Source: Gaiellales bacterium
GTDB taxonomy: Bacteria > Actinomycetota > Thermoleophilia > Gaiellales > F1-60-MAGs149
Direction: 5' to 3'
Length of the DNA stretch: 18,910 bases
Assembly (NCBI GenBank): GCA_030831375.1
Contig: JAURLF010000189.1
Span: forward strand, 1-18,910
The notes beneath the pieces were generated by a model, which was not told where the DNA came from, ran no database searches, and saw only the letters and a program-made list of their open reading frames with translations. The number at the start of each line of letters is the position of its first letter. The stretch's first letter is position 1. This document shows positions 1 through 6,962 of the stretch, in pieces. Both the position numbers and the translations under genes were made by a program.

Positions 1-315
1 CGGCGGCTGCTCGCGCTCGCGCGCGACGGCGGCGCGATGCACCCCGACGCGCGCGCGGAGCGCCAGGTCGCGTACCACTCGGCGCGCGCGCTGCTGCAGT
101 ACGGGCGCGCGCACCTCATGGCGCGCGTCGAGGGCCTGCGGCGCTCCGTCGATGAGGGGCGCCGCGCCGACGAGCACCGACACGGCGCCCGCGGGCGGCG
201 CGGGCGGGGCGGCGGGGGCGCCGCCGACCTTCGCGTCGCGCGCCGCGCCGCCGCCGCAGGCCGCGAGCGCGAGCGCGAGCAGGAGGACGAGCGGGATCCC
301 GGCGGAGCGGCGCAC
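1..315 (-). CDS. Lipoprotein, N-terminal part only (runs off left edge)
   Basis: A GTG start at 315 opens a frame that stays open to the edge (105 codons). Residues 1-20 form a textbook lipoprotein signal: two arginines, a Leu/Ala hydrophobic core and a lipobox L-A-A-C with Cys20. A Gly/Ala/Pro-rich linker follows, typical of exported lipoproteins tethered to the membrane. The first 55 or so codons end in G/C without exception. Beyond that (positions 1-157) third-position GC falls and the residues become Arg/Ala/Val-rich, like an off-frame read, while the exact antisense frame shows better codon bias. The signal peptide is convincing; the downstream part may be frameshifted or may belong to something else. 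I do not recognise a family. A hairpin directly abuts the start. Confidence 0.5.
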   Translation of the reverse strand, partial: MRRSAGIPLVLLLALALAACGGGAARDAKVGGAPAAPPAPPAGAVSVLVGAAPLIDGAPQALDARHEVRAPVLQQRARRVVRDLALRARVGVHRAAVAREREQPP

Positions 316-336
316 GCCCGGCCTTTCGGCCGGGCG
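315..336 (-). terminator. Hairpin after the NCS2 permease gene
   Basis: Perfect 9-bp inverted repeat (315-323 with 328-336) closed by a 4-nt loop that reads GAAA, a GNRA tetraloop, on the minus strand. It lies 17 bp past the permease stop codon, as a factor-independent terminator would, but has no U-tract. It also directly touches the GTG start of the next minus-strand gene, so it could instead shape that gene's translation start. Confidence 0.5.
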
Positions 337-353
337 CGCGCCGCGGCCGGTCC

Positions 354-1751
354 CTAGATGGTCCCGTAGACGAAGTACCAGATGAAGAGCGCCGCGCAGC
401 CGTACAGGAGCGGGTGCACCGTGCGGGCCCGGCCGCGCAGGACGGCGATCACCACGTAGGCGATGATCCCGAAGCCGACGCCGTTCGTGATCGAGTACGT
501 GAACGGCATCCCGAGGATCGTCAGGACGGCCGGCAGGGACACGCCGATGTCGTCCCAGTCGATCGCGGCGGCCTGGCCGAGCATCAGCGCGCCGACGATC
601 ACGAGCGCCGGGGCCGTGGCCTCGGCGGGGATCACCCCGGCGATCGGGGCGAGCAGCATCGCCACGGCGAACAGGACGCCCGTGGTGATCGCGGTCAGGC
701 CCGTGCGGCCGCCCTCCTCGATGCCCGAGGCGCTCTCGATGTACGTCGTGTTCGACGACGACGAGGTGGCGCCGCCGAGCGCCGCGGCGAGGCCGTCGAT
801 CAGCAGGATGCGGCGCAGGCGCGGCATCGACCCCGTCGACTCGTCGACGAGCTTCGCCTTGCGGCCGAGCGCGACGGCGGTGCCCATCGTGTCGAAGAAG
901 TCCGACAGCATCACGGCCACGACGACGGCCAGCGCCGTCATCGCGCCGAGGGTGCCGACGAAGTCGAAGCTGACGGCGCCGACCAGCGAGAAGTCCGGCG
1001 TGGCGACCCACGTCGACGGGATGTCGGCGACGCCGAACTGCCAGATCTCCCCGTTCTTCGCGTTGTTGAGGATGATCGCCGCGACGGTGGAGATCACGAT
1101 CGAGACCAGCAGCGCGCCGCGCACGCGGCGGGCGAGCAGGACGGCGCCGATCACGAGCCCGAGGAAGAAGATCCCGAGCTTCCACGTCACGACGTCCGGG
1201 GCGATGGCGAGGATCGTGCCGCCGTCCTCGGGGTGCAGGACGAGGCCCGCGTTGACGAGGCCGATGATCGCGATGAACGCGCCGATACCGGCGCCGATCG
1301 CGCGTCGCAGCCCGTCGGGGAAGGCCAGCATGATCCGCTCGCGCAGGCCGATGACCACGAGCAGTGCGATCAGGAGGCCCTCGACGACGATCACGCCCAT
1401 CGCGTTCGGCCACGTCAGCCCGCGCGTGGCCACGAGGCCGAAGGCGACGAACGCGTTCAGCCCGAGGCCGGCGGCGATGGCGAACGGGACGTTCCCGAAC
1501 ACGCCCATCGCGATGCTGGCGATCGCCGCGGCGAGCGCGGTCACCGTCAGGAGCGCCGCCGGGTTCAGCGTCACGCCGGCGCTGTCGGTGATGCCGCCGA
1601 GGATCGACGGGTTGACGAACAGGATGTACGCCATCGTCGCGAACGTGACGACGCCGGCGATGATCTCGGTGCGGACCGTGGATCCGCGGGCGGTGATCTC
1701 GAACGTCCGCTCGAGGAACCCGCCGTCTGGGGGTGGGGTGGAGGCAGCCAT
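354..1751 (-). CDS. NCS2-family nucleobase permease, AzgA/PbuG type
   Basis: A 465-residue multi-pass inner-membrane protein. Family hallmarks are visible: the N-terminal block with R-T-E-I-I-A-G followed by A-Y-I-L-F-V-N-P (about 27-48), D-F-F-D-T-M-G-T (284-291), and the S-N-T-T-Y-I-E-S-A-S-G-I signature (333-344), which is typical of AzgA/GhxP/PbuG purine transporters rather than the UraA/XanQ branch. Known members drive proton-coupled uptake of adenine, hypoxanthine or guanine; the substrate here cannot be read from sequence. Length is normal for the family. The ATG start has no SD sequence, but a TACCGT box lies 8 nt upstream, so the transcript is probably near-leaderless. It follows the ABC importer on the same strand after 40 bp and may share its physiological role. 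Confidence 0.93.
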   Translation of the reverse strand: MAASTPPPDGGFLERTFEITARGSTVRTEIIAGVVTFATMAYILFVNPSILGGITDSAGVTLNPAALLTVTALAAAIASIAMGVFGNVPFAIAAGLGLNAFVAFGLVATRGLTWPNAMGVIVVEGLLIALLVVIGLRERIMLAFPDGLRRAIGAGIGAFIAIIGLVNAGLVLHPEDGGTILAIAPDVVTWKLGIFFLGLVIGAVLLARRVRGALLVSIVISTVAAIILNNAKNGEIWQFGVADIPSTWVATPDFSLVGAVSFDFVGTLGAMTALAVVVAVMLSDFFDTMGTAVALGRKAKLVDESTGSMPRLRRILLIDGLAAALGGATSSSSNTTYIESASGIEEGGRTGLTAITTGVLFAVAMLLAPIAGVIPAEATAPALVIVGALMLGQAAAIDWDDIGVSLPAVLTILGMPFTYSITNGVGFGIIAYVVIAVLRGRARTVHPLLYGCAALFIWYFVYGTI

Positions 1752-1759
1752 GGTGCGCG

Positions 1760-1765
1760 ACGGTA
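1760..1765 (-). promoter_or_regulatory. Putative -10 box (TACCGT) for the NCS2 permease
   Basis: A TANNNT hexamer 8 nt upstream of the permease ATG in the 40-bp gap after the substrate-binding protein gene. No SD sequence lies between it and the start. No clear -35 element is seen. Confidence 0.4.
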
Positions 1766-1791
1766 GTCGCGCTGTCGGACGCCTCCCGGCC

Positions 1792-2832
1792 CTAGTCCAT
1801 CGAGATGAAGTCGTTCGTGTAGTACTCGGCGGCGGGCGCGACCTCGTCGAGCTCGCCGATGCCCTTCAGGGCCTCCGCGAGCGCCGTCCACTGCGCGTCG
1901 TCCATCAGGAACAGCGAGCCGTCGGCGCCGCGGACGTACTGCAGGGTGTCCTCCCAGCCGGCCGTGTTGAACGTCGTGGTGTAGCCGTTGTCCGGGTACG
2001 CCTGCTCGAACATCTTGACGGCCTCCTCCGGGTTGTCGGACGCCCACACGGTGGCCTCGCCGACGGCGCGCAGGAAGGCCGTCACGGCCTCCGCGTCGCC
2101 CTCCGCGAACGCGTCGTTGACCGCGTACACCCAGACGGGCACGTCGGGCGCGCCGTTGTCCTTCGCGAGCAGCACGCCGGGCTGCTCGCCTGTCTCGTCG
2201 ACGACGCCCGAGACCATGAAGTTCGTCGTGTTCGTGGCCACGTCGACCTTGCCGTTGAGGAGCAGCGGCAGGTCCCAGTCGACGGTCACGACCTCGACGT
2301 CCCCGTCCGTCAGGCCCGCCGCGTCGAGCACGAACGGCAGCATCGCCTTCGTCCACGAATCGCCGTAGCCCGAGATCTTCTTGCCCTTCAGGGTGTCGAG
2401 CGCGATCGGCGTCCCCGGCTTCGTGAAGAGGCCCCAGTTGTTCGACGTCGTGTAGTTGCCGATCGCCGTGATGCCGAGGCCCTCCTTGACGGCGAAGGCC
2501 ATGTCGGTCGTCGTGATCAGGCCGATGTCCGAGTCGCCGGTGGCCAGAACCTTCGCCGACGAGGCCGGGTCGGGCGGGAAGATCAGCTCGACGTCGACGC
2601 CGGCCTCGGCGAAGTAGCCCATCTCGTCGGCGACGACGAGCGGCACCGCCATGAAGTCGACCGTCGGCCACGAGTAGGACACCGTCAGCTTCGTCGGCTC
2701 GCCCGACGGCGCTGCGCTCGTGGCGCCGTCCCCGCCGGTCGCGGCCTCCTCCGAGTCGGAGCCGCCACAGGCCGCGACGAGTGCGCCGACGGCGAGGGCG
2801 AGGAGCAGGGCGAGGATGCGAGTGCGGTTCAC
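1792..2832 (-). CDS. ABC transporter substrate-binding lipoprotein, NMT1/SsuA/ThiY-like
   Basis: A 346-residue extracytoplasmic binding lipoprotein. The N-terminus has a basic segment, a hydrophobic core and a lipobox V-A-A-C with Cys22, then a Gly/Ser/Glu linker. The mature part has the NMT1/SsuA layout: a Y-S-W-P-T-V-D-F strand, a 'MGYFAEAGVDVEL' block, and the 'GDSDIGLITTTDMAFAVKEG' ligand-loop region. Relatives bind thiamine pyrimidine precursors, sulfonates, nitrate or similar small molecules; the ligand here is not determined. The GTG start at 2832 is chosen because it forms a GTGA overlap with the permease stop, has an upstream GGAGA, and places the signal peptide correctly. The frame remains open upstream to 3777, but that extension is antisense-like noise within the permease gene. 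Confidence 0.93.
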   Translation of the reverse strand: MNRTRILALLLALAVGALVAACGGSDSEEAATGGDGATSAAPSGEPTKLTVSYSWPTVDFMAVPLVVADEMGYFAEAGVDVELIFPPDPASSAKVLATGDSDIGLITTTDMAFAVKEGLGITAIGNYTTSNNWGLFTKPGTPIALDTLKGKKISGYGDSWTKAMLPFVLDAAGLTDGDVEVVTVDWDLPLLLNGKVDVATNTTNFMVSGVVDETGEQPGVLLAKDNGAPDVPVWVYAVNDAFAEGDAEAVTAFLRAVGEATVWASDNPEEAVKMFEQAYPDNGYTTTFNTAGWEDTLQYVRGADGSLFLMDDAQWTALAEALKGIGELDEVAPAAEYYTNDFISMD

Positions 2833-3653
2833 GGGGCGTCTCCGGGTCGGTGGTCCGGCCTTATCGATGCGCCGAATCCTAGCCGTGGACGCGTGCTGCG
2901 CGTGCGCCAGGGCGTCGCCAGCCGCTCGATGCCGACCACCAGCAGGAACCAGCCGATGCCGATCGCCGTCATCAGCAGCGTCGACCCCCACACGGCGGCG
3001 GTGTCGAGCGAGCTGTTCGCCTGGCGCTGGTAGCCCGCCAGCGAACTGCCGGTGGAGCCGACGAGCTCGCCGATCACGGCGCCCGTGACCGCGTAGGTGG
3101 CGCCGATCTTGAGGCCCGAGAAGAGCGGCCCGACGGTGGCGGGCAGGCGGATGACCCGAAAGATGCGGGCGCGGCTCCCGCCCATCGCGCGGGCCAGGGC
3201 GACGAGGTCCGGGTCGACGCGGGCGAGGCCGTCGAGGACGCTGACCGCGACGGGGAAGAAGACGATCCACGCCACGATCACGACCTTCGGCAGGATGCCG
3301 AAGCCGAGCAGGATCACCAGCGGCGCCGCGATCGCGATGATCGGCACCGCCTGCGAGCCCACGAGGACGGGGTAGAGGAGGTCGCGCACGATTCGGGTCT
3401 GCGCCATCCCGACGGCGAGGACGAACCCGAGGACCGCCCCCGCGACGAAGCCGTAGATCGTCTCCTCGAGCGTCTGCAGCGCGAGCGGCCAGAGGATGCT
3501 CCAGTCCTCGCGCACCGCCCCGAGCGCCTCGAGCGGCGTCGGCGCCACGAACGAGTCGACGCCGAAGAGGCGGATCAGCGCAGCCCAGACGGCGAACACG
3601 AGCACGACCGAGGCGAGCGGGATCAGGATCGCGCGCAGCGTCGAGCGACTCAT
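2829..3653 (-). CDS. ABC transporter permease, SsuC/ThiX-like (BPD_transp_1)
   Basis: A 274-residue inner-membrane permease, the usual length for SsuC/TauC/ThiX subunits. A first membrane segment lies at about residues 8-28, with several more downstream. The cytoplasmic coupling (EAA) loop is recognisable as A-R-A-M-G-G-S-R followed by I-F-R-V-I-R-L-P, which docks onto the ATPase. Its ATG overlaps the stop of the ATPase gene (ATGA) and its stop overlaps the GTG of the binding-protein gene (GTGA), so the three subunits are translationally coupled as one importer. The C-terminal 30 or so residues beyond the last membrane segment are Arg/Pro-rich and unconserved-looking. Confidence 0.93.
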   Translation of the reverse strand: MSRSTLRAILIPLASVVLVFAVWAALIRLFGVDSFVAPTPLEALGAVREDWSILWPLALQTLEETIYGFVAGAVLGFVLAVGMAQTRIVRDLLYPVLVGSQAVPIIAIAAPLVILLGFGILPKVVIVAWIVFFPVAVSVLDGLARVDPDLVALARAMGGSRARIFRVIRLPATVGPLFSGLKIGATYAVTGAVIGELVGSTGSSLAGYQRQANSSLDTAAVWGSTLLMTAIGIGWFLLVVGIERLATPWRTRSTRPRLGFGASIRPDHRPGDAP

Positions 3654-4414
3654 GTGGTCGCCTCCGCGTGGAGCAGCGAGAGGATGCGCCGCTTCGCCGC
3701 GACCGCCGCCTCCGACGTCGCCATCTCGAGGGTGCGCGGGCGCGGCAGGTCGATCGCGAGCTCGTCGACGATCGCACCGGGCCGGGGGCCCATCACGAGC
3801 ACGCGGTCCGAGAGGAACACGGCCTCGTCGACGTCGTGCGTGACGAACAGGACCGTGCTGCCGCTCGCGGCCCGAACCTCCTGCAGCCAGCGGTGCATCC
3901 CGAGGCGGGTCTGCGCGTCGAGCGCCCCGAACGGCTCATCGAGCAGCAGCACGTCGCGGCCCGTGGCGAGGGTGCGCATCAGCGCGACGCGCTGGCGCAT
4001 GCCGCCCGAGAGGGCGTGCGGGTAGTGGTCGAGGAAGCCGCCGAGGCCGTGGCGCTCGGCGAGCTCGGCGGCGGCGGCGCGGTCGGCCGCGGTCACGCCG
4101 CGCGTCAACGCGGCGCCGAGGACGATGTTGCCGAGGACGGTCCGCCATGGCGCGAGCAGGTCCTTCTGCAGCATGTAGCCGACGGAGCCGGGGCGGCCCG
4201 TGACGTCGCGGCCGGCGATCCGGACCGAGCCCGCGTCCGGCTCGAGCAGGCCCGAGATGACGTTGAAGAGCGTCGACTTGCCGCAGCCGGACGGCCCCAC
4301 CAGCGAGACGAACTCGCCGGCGGCCACGTTCAGCGACGTGGGGGCGAGCGCGGGGGCGCCGTCGAAGGCGCGACTGACGCCGTTGACGGCGAGCATGGGA
4401 GCGGCAGCGGCCAT
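3650..4414 (-). CDS. ABC transporter ATP-binding protein, SsuB/ThiZ/TauB-like
   Basis: A 254-residue cytoplasmic ATPase energising the importer. All nucleotide-binding motifs are intact: Walker A G-P-S-G-C-G-K-S-T (40-48), Q-loop Gln83, signature L-S-G-G-M-R-Q-R (135-142), Walker B D-V-L-L-L-D-E-P (154-161) and the switch histidine T-H-D (192-194). Length and motif spacing match the nitrate/sulfonate/taurine family. It is the first gene of the importer operon; its stop overlaps the permease ATG. The chosen ATG lies 11 nt after a TACACT box; Met7 is a possible internal alternative start. Confidence 0.94.
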   Translation of the reverse strand: MAAAAPMLAVNGVSRAFDGAPALAPTSLNVAAGEFVSLVGPSGCGKSTLFNVISGLLEPDAGSVRIAGRDVTGRPGSVGYMLQKDLLAPWRTVLGNIVLGAALTRGVTAADRAAAAELAERHGLGGFLDHYPHALSGGMRQRVALMRTLATGRDVLLLDEPFGALDAQTRLGMHRWLQEVRAASGSTVLFVTHDVDEAVFLSDRVLVMGPRPGAIVDELAIDLPRPRTLEMATSEAAVAAKRRILSLLHAEATT

Positions 4415-4425
4415 CGCCGCCGCGA

Positions 4426-4431
4426 AGTGTA
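4426..4431 (-). promoter_or_regulatory. Putative -10 box (TACACT) for the ABC importer operon
   Basis: A TANNNT hexamer 11 nt upstream of the ATPase ATG. It predicts a 5' leader of only about 5 nt and no SD sequence. The same hexamer precedes the multicopper oxidase gene. Confidence 0.45.
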
Positions 4432-4447
4432 GGCCGGCCGGGGCCGT

Positions 4448-4474
4448 CGGCGGGGCGGCGTCGCCGCCCCGCCG
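4448..4474 (-). terminator. GC-rich terminator hairpin after the small secreted protein gene
   Basis: Arms 4449-4460 and 4462-4473 are perfect 12-bp inverted complements; one more C-G pair (4448/4474) extends the stem. With realistic loop geometry this is about 11 bp of pure G/C stem with a 5-nt loop. It starts about 10 nt past the stop at 4484. There is no U-tract, as is common in high-GC actinobacteria. Confidence 0.65.
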
Positions 4475-4483
4475 GTCAGCGGC

Positions 4484-4906
4484 CTAGAAGTCCACGAGCA
4501 CCCAGTTGGACATGATCTTGCGCCTCTCGGTGTGGTCGTTCTCCGAGAAGATCGCGAAGACGCGGTACGTGGTGCCGGCCTTGAGCATGCCCTTGTCGGT
4601 CCAGGACGTCGCGCCGGAGCCGGTCCAGCCGATGTACTTGGCCTTCTTCGCGCCGGCCGCCTTCGCGTAGATGTGGGCGTGGCCCTGGCCCTTCACGCTC
4701 TTGGAGCCCTTGTAGGGCACCTTCTTGAACGAGAAGCCCTCGGTCTCGATCGTGAACTGGAGCCGTCCTGTGGCGGGCCGCAGCTGGTCGATCTCGAGGA
4801 TGATCGCCTTGGCTTTCCCAACCTGCTGGTGGCTATCGGCGAGCGCGGTCGGCGCCGCCACAACGAGGCCGGCGAGGGCTAGGATCGCGATGATGGAGCG
4901 TCGCAT
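4484..4906 (-). CDS. Small secreted protein of unknown function
   Basis: A 140-residue protein with a clear Sec signal peptide: M-R-R-S, a hydrophobic core, and an A-L-A/D cleavage site after about residue 23. The mature ~117 residues are Lys-rich and contain G-H-A-H-I-Y-A and a Y-I-G-W-T-G segment, with an end pattern of alternating hydrophobics suggesting a beta-sandwich. The H-A-H pair recalls small periplasmic beta domains, but I do not recognise the family. The ATG at 4906 is chosen over an upstream ATG at 4972 because it begins the signal peptide and has an AAGGAGAG ribosome-binding site. Lys/AAG content is higher than in neighbours. It is transcribed alone, with its own hairpin terminator. 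Confidence 0.75.
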   Translation of the reverse strand: MRRSIIAILALAGLVVAAPTALADSHQQVGKAKAIILEIDQLRPATGRLQFTIETEGFSFKKVPYKGSKSVKGQGHAHIYAKAAGAKKAKYIGWTGSGATSWTDKGMLKAGTTYRVFAIFSENDHTERRKIMSNWVLVDF

Positions 4907-4934
4907 GATCGGGTGTCTCTCCTTGTTCGGGGAC

Positions 4935-4958
4935 CGCCGAAGCCCTCTGGCCTCGGCG
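4935..4958 (-). other. Stem-loop in the 5' region of the secreted protein gene
   Basis: A 10-bp imperfect inverted repeat (4935-4944 with 4949-4958, one A-C mismatch) with a 4-nt loop, about 30 nt upstream of the ATG at 4906. It may fold in the mRNA leader. No known riboswitch or thermometer class is recognised. Confidence 0.3.
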
Positions 4959-5007
4959 CCATACCGACACATATCGCCCGCCAGCGGGCCGCGGATTGAC
5001 GGTCCGG

Positions 5008-5454
5008 TCAGTCCGCGATCGCCGCGCGCACGTCGGCGCCGGCGTCGCGCAGCAGCGCCGAGTACGGGCAGGAGGCGTCCGCGGCGGCGACTGCGGCCAC
5101 CAGCGCGTCACGGGCGAGGCCCTCGACCTCGGCGGCCACGGCCACGCTCGAGGCCGTGACGCGGAAGCCGCGCTCGGGCTCCTCGTCGACGCGCACCCGG
5201 CAGCGCACGTCGAGGCGGCCCGGCGGGACGTCGGCGTTGGTCAGGACCGACGCCAGCGCCATCGCGAAGCAGCCAGCATGCGCCGCCGCGAGCAGCTCTT
5301 CAGGGCTCGTCTGGTCGCCCGGGCTGCCGATCCGCGTCGGCAACGACAGCGCGAGCCCGGCGAAGCCGACCGACGAGGCGGCGGACAGGCGGCCCGCGCC
5401 ACGGGCGAGGTCCCCCTCCCAGACGCAGGTCGCCTCGCGCTCGATGCCCGCCAC
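5008..5454 (-). CDS. osmC: OsmC-type organic hydroperoxide reductase
   Basis: A 148-residue cytoplasmic thiol peroxidase of the OsmC/Ohr family, which reduces organic hydroperoxides. The two redox cysteines sit in their conserved settings: Cys62 in H-A-G-C-F-A-M-A and Cys129 in A-S-C-P-Y-S. The S-P-E-E-L-L-A-A-A-H helix before Cys62 is the OsmC signature, and the layout fits OsmC better than Ohr. The start is GTG at 5454, 4 bp after the stop of the deiminase-like gene, with a GAGGT sequence upstream; the two form an operon. Family and catalytic cysteines are certain; the physiological substrate is not. Confidence 0.93.
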   Translation of the reverse strand: MAGIEREATCVWEGDLARGAGRLSAASSVGFAGLALSLPTRIGSPGDQTSPEELLAAAHAGCFAMALASVLTNADVPPGRLDVRCRVRVDEEPERGFRVTASSVAVAAEVEGLARDALVAAVAAADASCPYSALLRDAGADVRAAIAD

Positions 5455-5458
5455 CCGG

Positions 5459-6466
5459 CTAGACCTCGTCGCGCAGGAGCGGCGTCGTCGAGCAGTGCAG
5501 CCCGCCGCCGTTGAGCTGCACCAGGTCGTACGGGATCACCTCCCAGCTGACGCCCTTGCGGTCGAGCTCCGCGAGGGTGCGCTCGGAGGCGCCCTCGGGG
5601 ATCAGGAGCTCGCGCGGGGCGACGGCGAGCCCGTTGCAGATCCAGCCGTCGTCCTCCGGGGTGATCTCGACGGTGTCGATGCGCAGGTCCTTCAGCGTCT
5701 GCAGGAACGCGTACGGCAGGTTCATCGGGTTGACCAGGGCGAGGTCGGTGTCGAGCATCAGGAAGCCCACGTCGATGTGGATGTCGTAGCCGACGAGGTC
5801 GATCACGATCAGCTCGACGCCCTGGGCGGCCAGCACCTCGCCGACCTGGCGGGCGCCCTCGCGGTTGACGCGCACGCCGCAGCCGATCACCGCCGTCGTC
5901 GCGTTCAGCCAGGCGAAGGTGCCGCCCTCCATCACCGCAGAGCCGTTGAGGGTGCGCAGGATCGGGATGCCGTGCTTCGCGAGGGTGCGCGTCGTCACGA
6001 GCTCCTCGCCACGGCGGATGCGCGTGCCCATGCGGTTGACGATCGCGCCGCCCTTCACCATCTGCAGCGGATCGCGGGTGTAGACCGCCTTCAGCATGCG
6101 CTCGCCGACGTCCTCCTGGCGGATCACCTCGACGCCGCGACGCTCGAGCGCCGCCACGAAGCCGTCGTGCTGGGCCTGCATCCCGGGGATGTCAGGCGGG
6201 GCCTCGCTCTGGAAGTACCAGTGCTCGTCGAGGTCGCCGTACGAGCCGATCCGCTCGATCCGCTTCGACGGGTCGACGACGCCCATCTCCGGGCCCGGGC
6301 GATGCATGAGCACGCTGCGGATCCGGCCGACGTCGTTCGAGACGCCCCAGATGCGGCCCCACGACGCCTCGAGCTCCGTGGGGTCCTCGTGCGGCGGGTC
6401 GCCGCCGATCGCGAACATCCTGACCGTCTCGTTGTAGACCCAGGCCGGGTCGCGCGGCTCCGCCAT
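5459..6466 (-). CDS. Arginine deiminase / DDAH superfamily amidinohydrolase
   Basis: A 335-residue protein of the guanidino-group-modifying (pentein) fold. Catalytic landmarks are all present: Y-T-R-D-P (129-133), M-E-G-G-T-F (179-184) with the acidic substrate residue, H-I-D-V (His230), and the nucleophile Cys325 in G-G-G-L-H-C-S-T-T-P. Relatives hydrolyse arginine, methylarginines or similar guanidino compounds, or transfer amidino groups; length and the short N-terminus fit dimethylargininase/deiminase-like members. The exact substrate is not readable. The ATG has a strong GGAGAGGAG ribosome-binding site, and a TAGGCT box lies 24 nt upstream. It heads an operon with osmC and diverges from the tRNA gene. 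Confidence 0.9.
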   Translation of the reverse strand: MAEPRDPAWVYNETVRMFAIGGDPPHEDPTELEASWGRIWGVSNDVGRIRSVLMHRPGPEMGVVDPSKRIERIGSYGDLDEHWYFQSEAPPDIPGMQAQHDGFVAALERRGVEVIRQEDVGERMLKAVYTRDPLQMVKGGAIVNRMGTRIRRGEELVTTRTLAKHGIPILRTLNGSAVMEGGTFAWLNATTAVIGCGVRVNREGARQVGEVLAAQGVELIVIDLVGYDIHIDVGFLMLDTDLALVNPMNLPYAFLQTLKDLRIDTVEITPEDDGWICNGLAVAPRELLIPEGASERTLAELDRKGVSWEVIPYDLVQLNGGGLHCSTTPLLRDEV

Positions 6467-6490
6467 CCTAGGCTCCTCTCCGTCGTGGCC

Positions 6491-6496
6491 AGCCTA
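6491..6496 (-). promoter_or_regulatory. Putative -10 box (TAGGCT) for the deiminase-osmC operon
   Basis: A TANNNT hexamer that places the start of transcription about 18 nt upstream of the ATG, leaving room for the visible GGAGAGGAG ribosome-binding site. Confidence 0.4.
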
Positions 6497-6502
6497 CCAA
6501 GC

Positions 6503-6524
6503 GGACGGGCGCTTGCGCCCGTCC
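6503..6524. repeat. 10-bp perfect inverted repeat between divergent promoters
   Basis: Arms 6503-6512 and 6515-6524 are exact inverted complements separated by TT. It sits between the deiminase promoter (minus) and the tRNA-Thr promoter (plus) and overlaps where the tRNA -35 element would lie. It could be an operator or a relic terminator. Confidence 0.55.
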
Positions 6525-6537
6525 TCCTGCAGCCGGG

Positions 6538-6543
6538 TATCAT
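6538..6543 (+). promoter_or_regulatory. Putative -10 box (TATCAT) for tRNA-Thr
   Basis: TATCAT lies 22 nt upstream of the mature tRNA 5' end. A TTGCGC at 6513-6518 may act as -35, though the spacing of 19 is long. Confidence 0.45.
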
Positions 6544-6565
6544 TCGGCCCGCGCCTCGGCGCCAC

Positions 6566-6637
6566 GCCCTCTTAGCTCAGTGGTAGAGCACCTCCATGGT
6601 AAGGAGGGGGTCCGGGGTTCAATCCCCCGAGAGGGCT
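6566..6637 (+). tRNA. tRNA-Thr (anticodon GGT)
   Basis: A complete 72-nt cloverleaf. The acceptor stem is 6566-6572 with 6630-6636, and the discriminator is T6637. The D arm contains GCTCAGTGGTAGAGC. The anticodon stem is 6591-6595 with 6603-6607, with loop ATGGTAA and anticodon GGT at 6598-6600, which reads ACC/ACT threonine codons. The T arm is 6613-6617 with 6625-6629 around TTCAATC. CCA is not encoded. A truncated gene begins immediately after the 3' end. Confidence 0.95.
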
Positions 6638-6865
6638 CTCGTCCGCTACTGCAACGTGATCGCGAATCCTCGCGTCTCCGCCGTCGTCGACGACCTCGCC
6701 GCCACCGACCCGTGGTCGCCGCGCGGCGTCAAGGTCATCGGCACGGCGACGATCGAAGACGGGCCGCCCGCGCGCTTCCGCATCACGCCGGCCGTGATAC
6801 TCAGCTGGGGCGTCAACGACACGACGCCCGGCATCCCGACCATGGAGCGCCGCGCGCTCTCCTAG
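6638..6865 (+). pseudogene. C-terminal remnant of a PPOX-class (F420/FMN) oxidoreductase
   Basis: An open frame with no valid start begins at the exact 3' end of tRNA-Thr and ends at TAG 6863-6865. Its ~75 residues match the second half of Rv1155-like PPOX-class F420-dependent enzymes: R-Y-C-N-V-I-A-N-P-R-V followed by V-V-D-D-L and D-P-W-S-P-R-G-V-K-V, then an R-I-T-P..I-L-S-W-G end. By my recollection of the family, about 50-55 N-terminal residues that build the cofactor site are absent. The only upstream ATG in frame lies inside the tRNA anticodon region, so the ORF is not a functional gene. Codon bias is still good, implying a fairly recent truncation. Confidence 0.72.
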
Positions 6866-6962
6866 GCCCCGCGCCCACAATGCGAGACACCAGCCGCGCC
6901 CGCGGAATGCGGACCCGGCCGGCCGCGTTCGACCGACGGACCCCAACGACCCCGGAGCACCC

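Noticed and set aside
37..357. A plus-strand 106-residue protein
   Set aside because: The second half is low-complexity Arg/Gly/Ala antisense to a clear lipoprotein signal peptide and hairpin. Only the part before about position 157 has credible codon bias, so I did not call it.
463..3033. A plus-strand 856-residue open frame
   Set aside because: It is antisense to the NCS2 permease and binding-protein genes. Long stop-free antisense frames are expected at this GC content.
1792..3777. A 661-residue minus-strand fusion protein
   Set aside because: The first half is Arg-rich out-of-frame reading of the permease gene. A lipoprotein signal and GTG at 2832 mark the real start.
6596..6865. An intact 89-residue gene starting at ATG 6596
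   Set aside because: The ATG lies in the tRNA-Thr anticodon loop, and the first 14 codons are tRNA sequence. Only the part after 6637 resembles a protein family, as a remnant.
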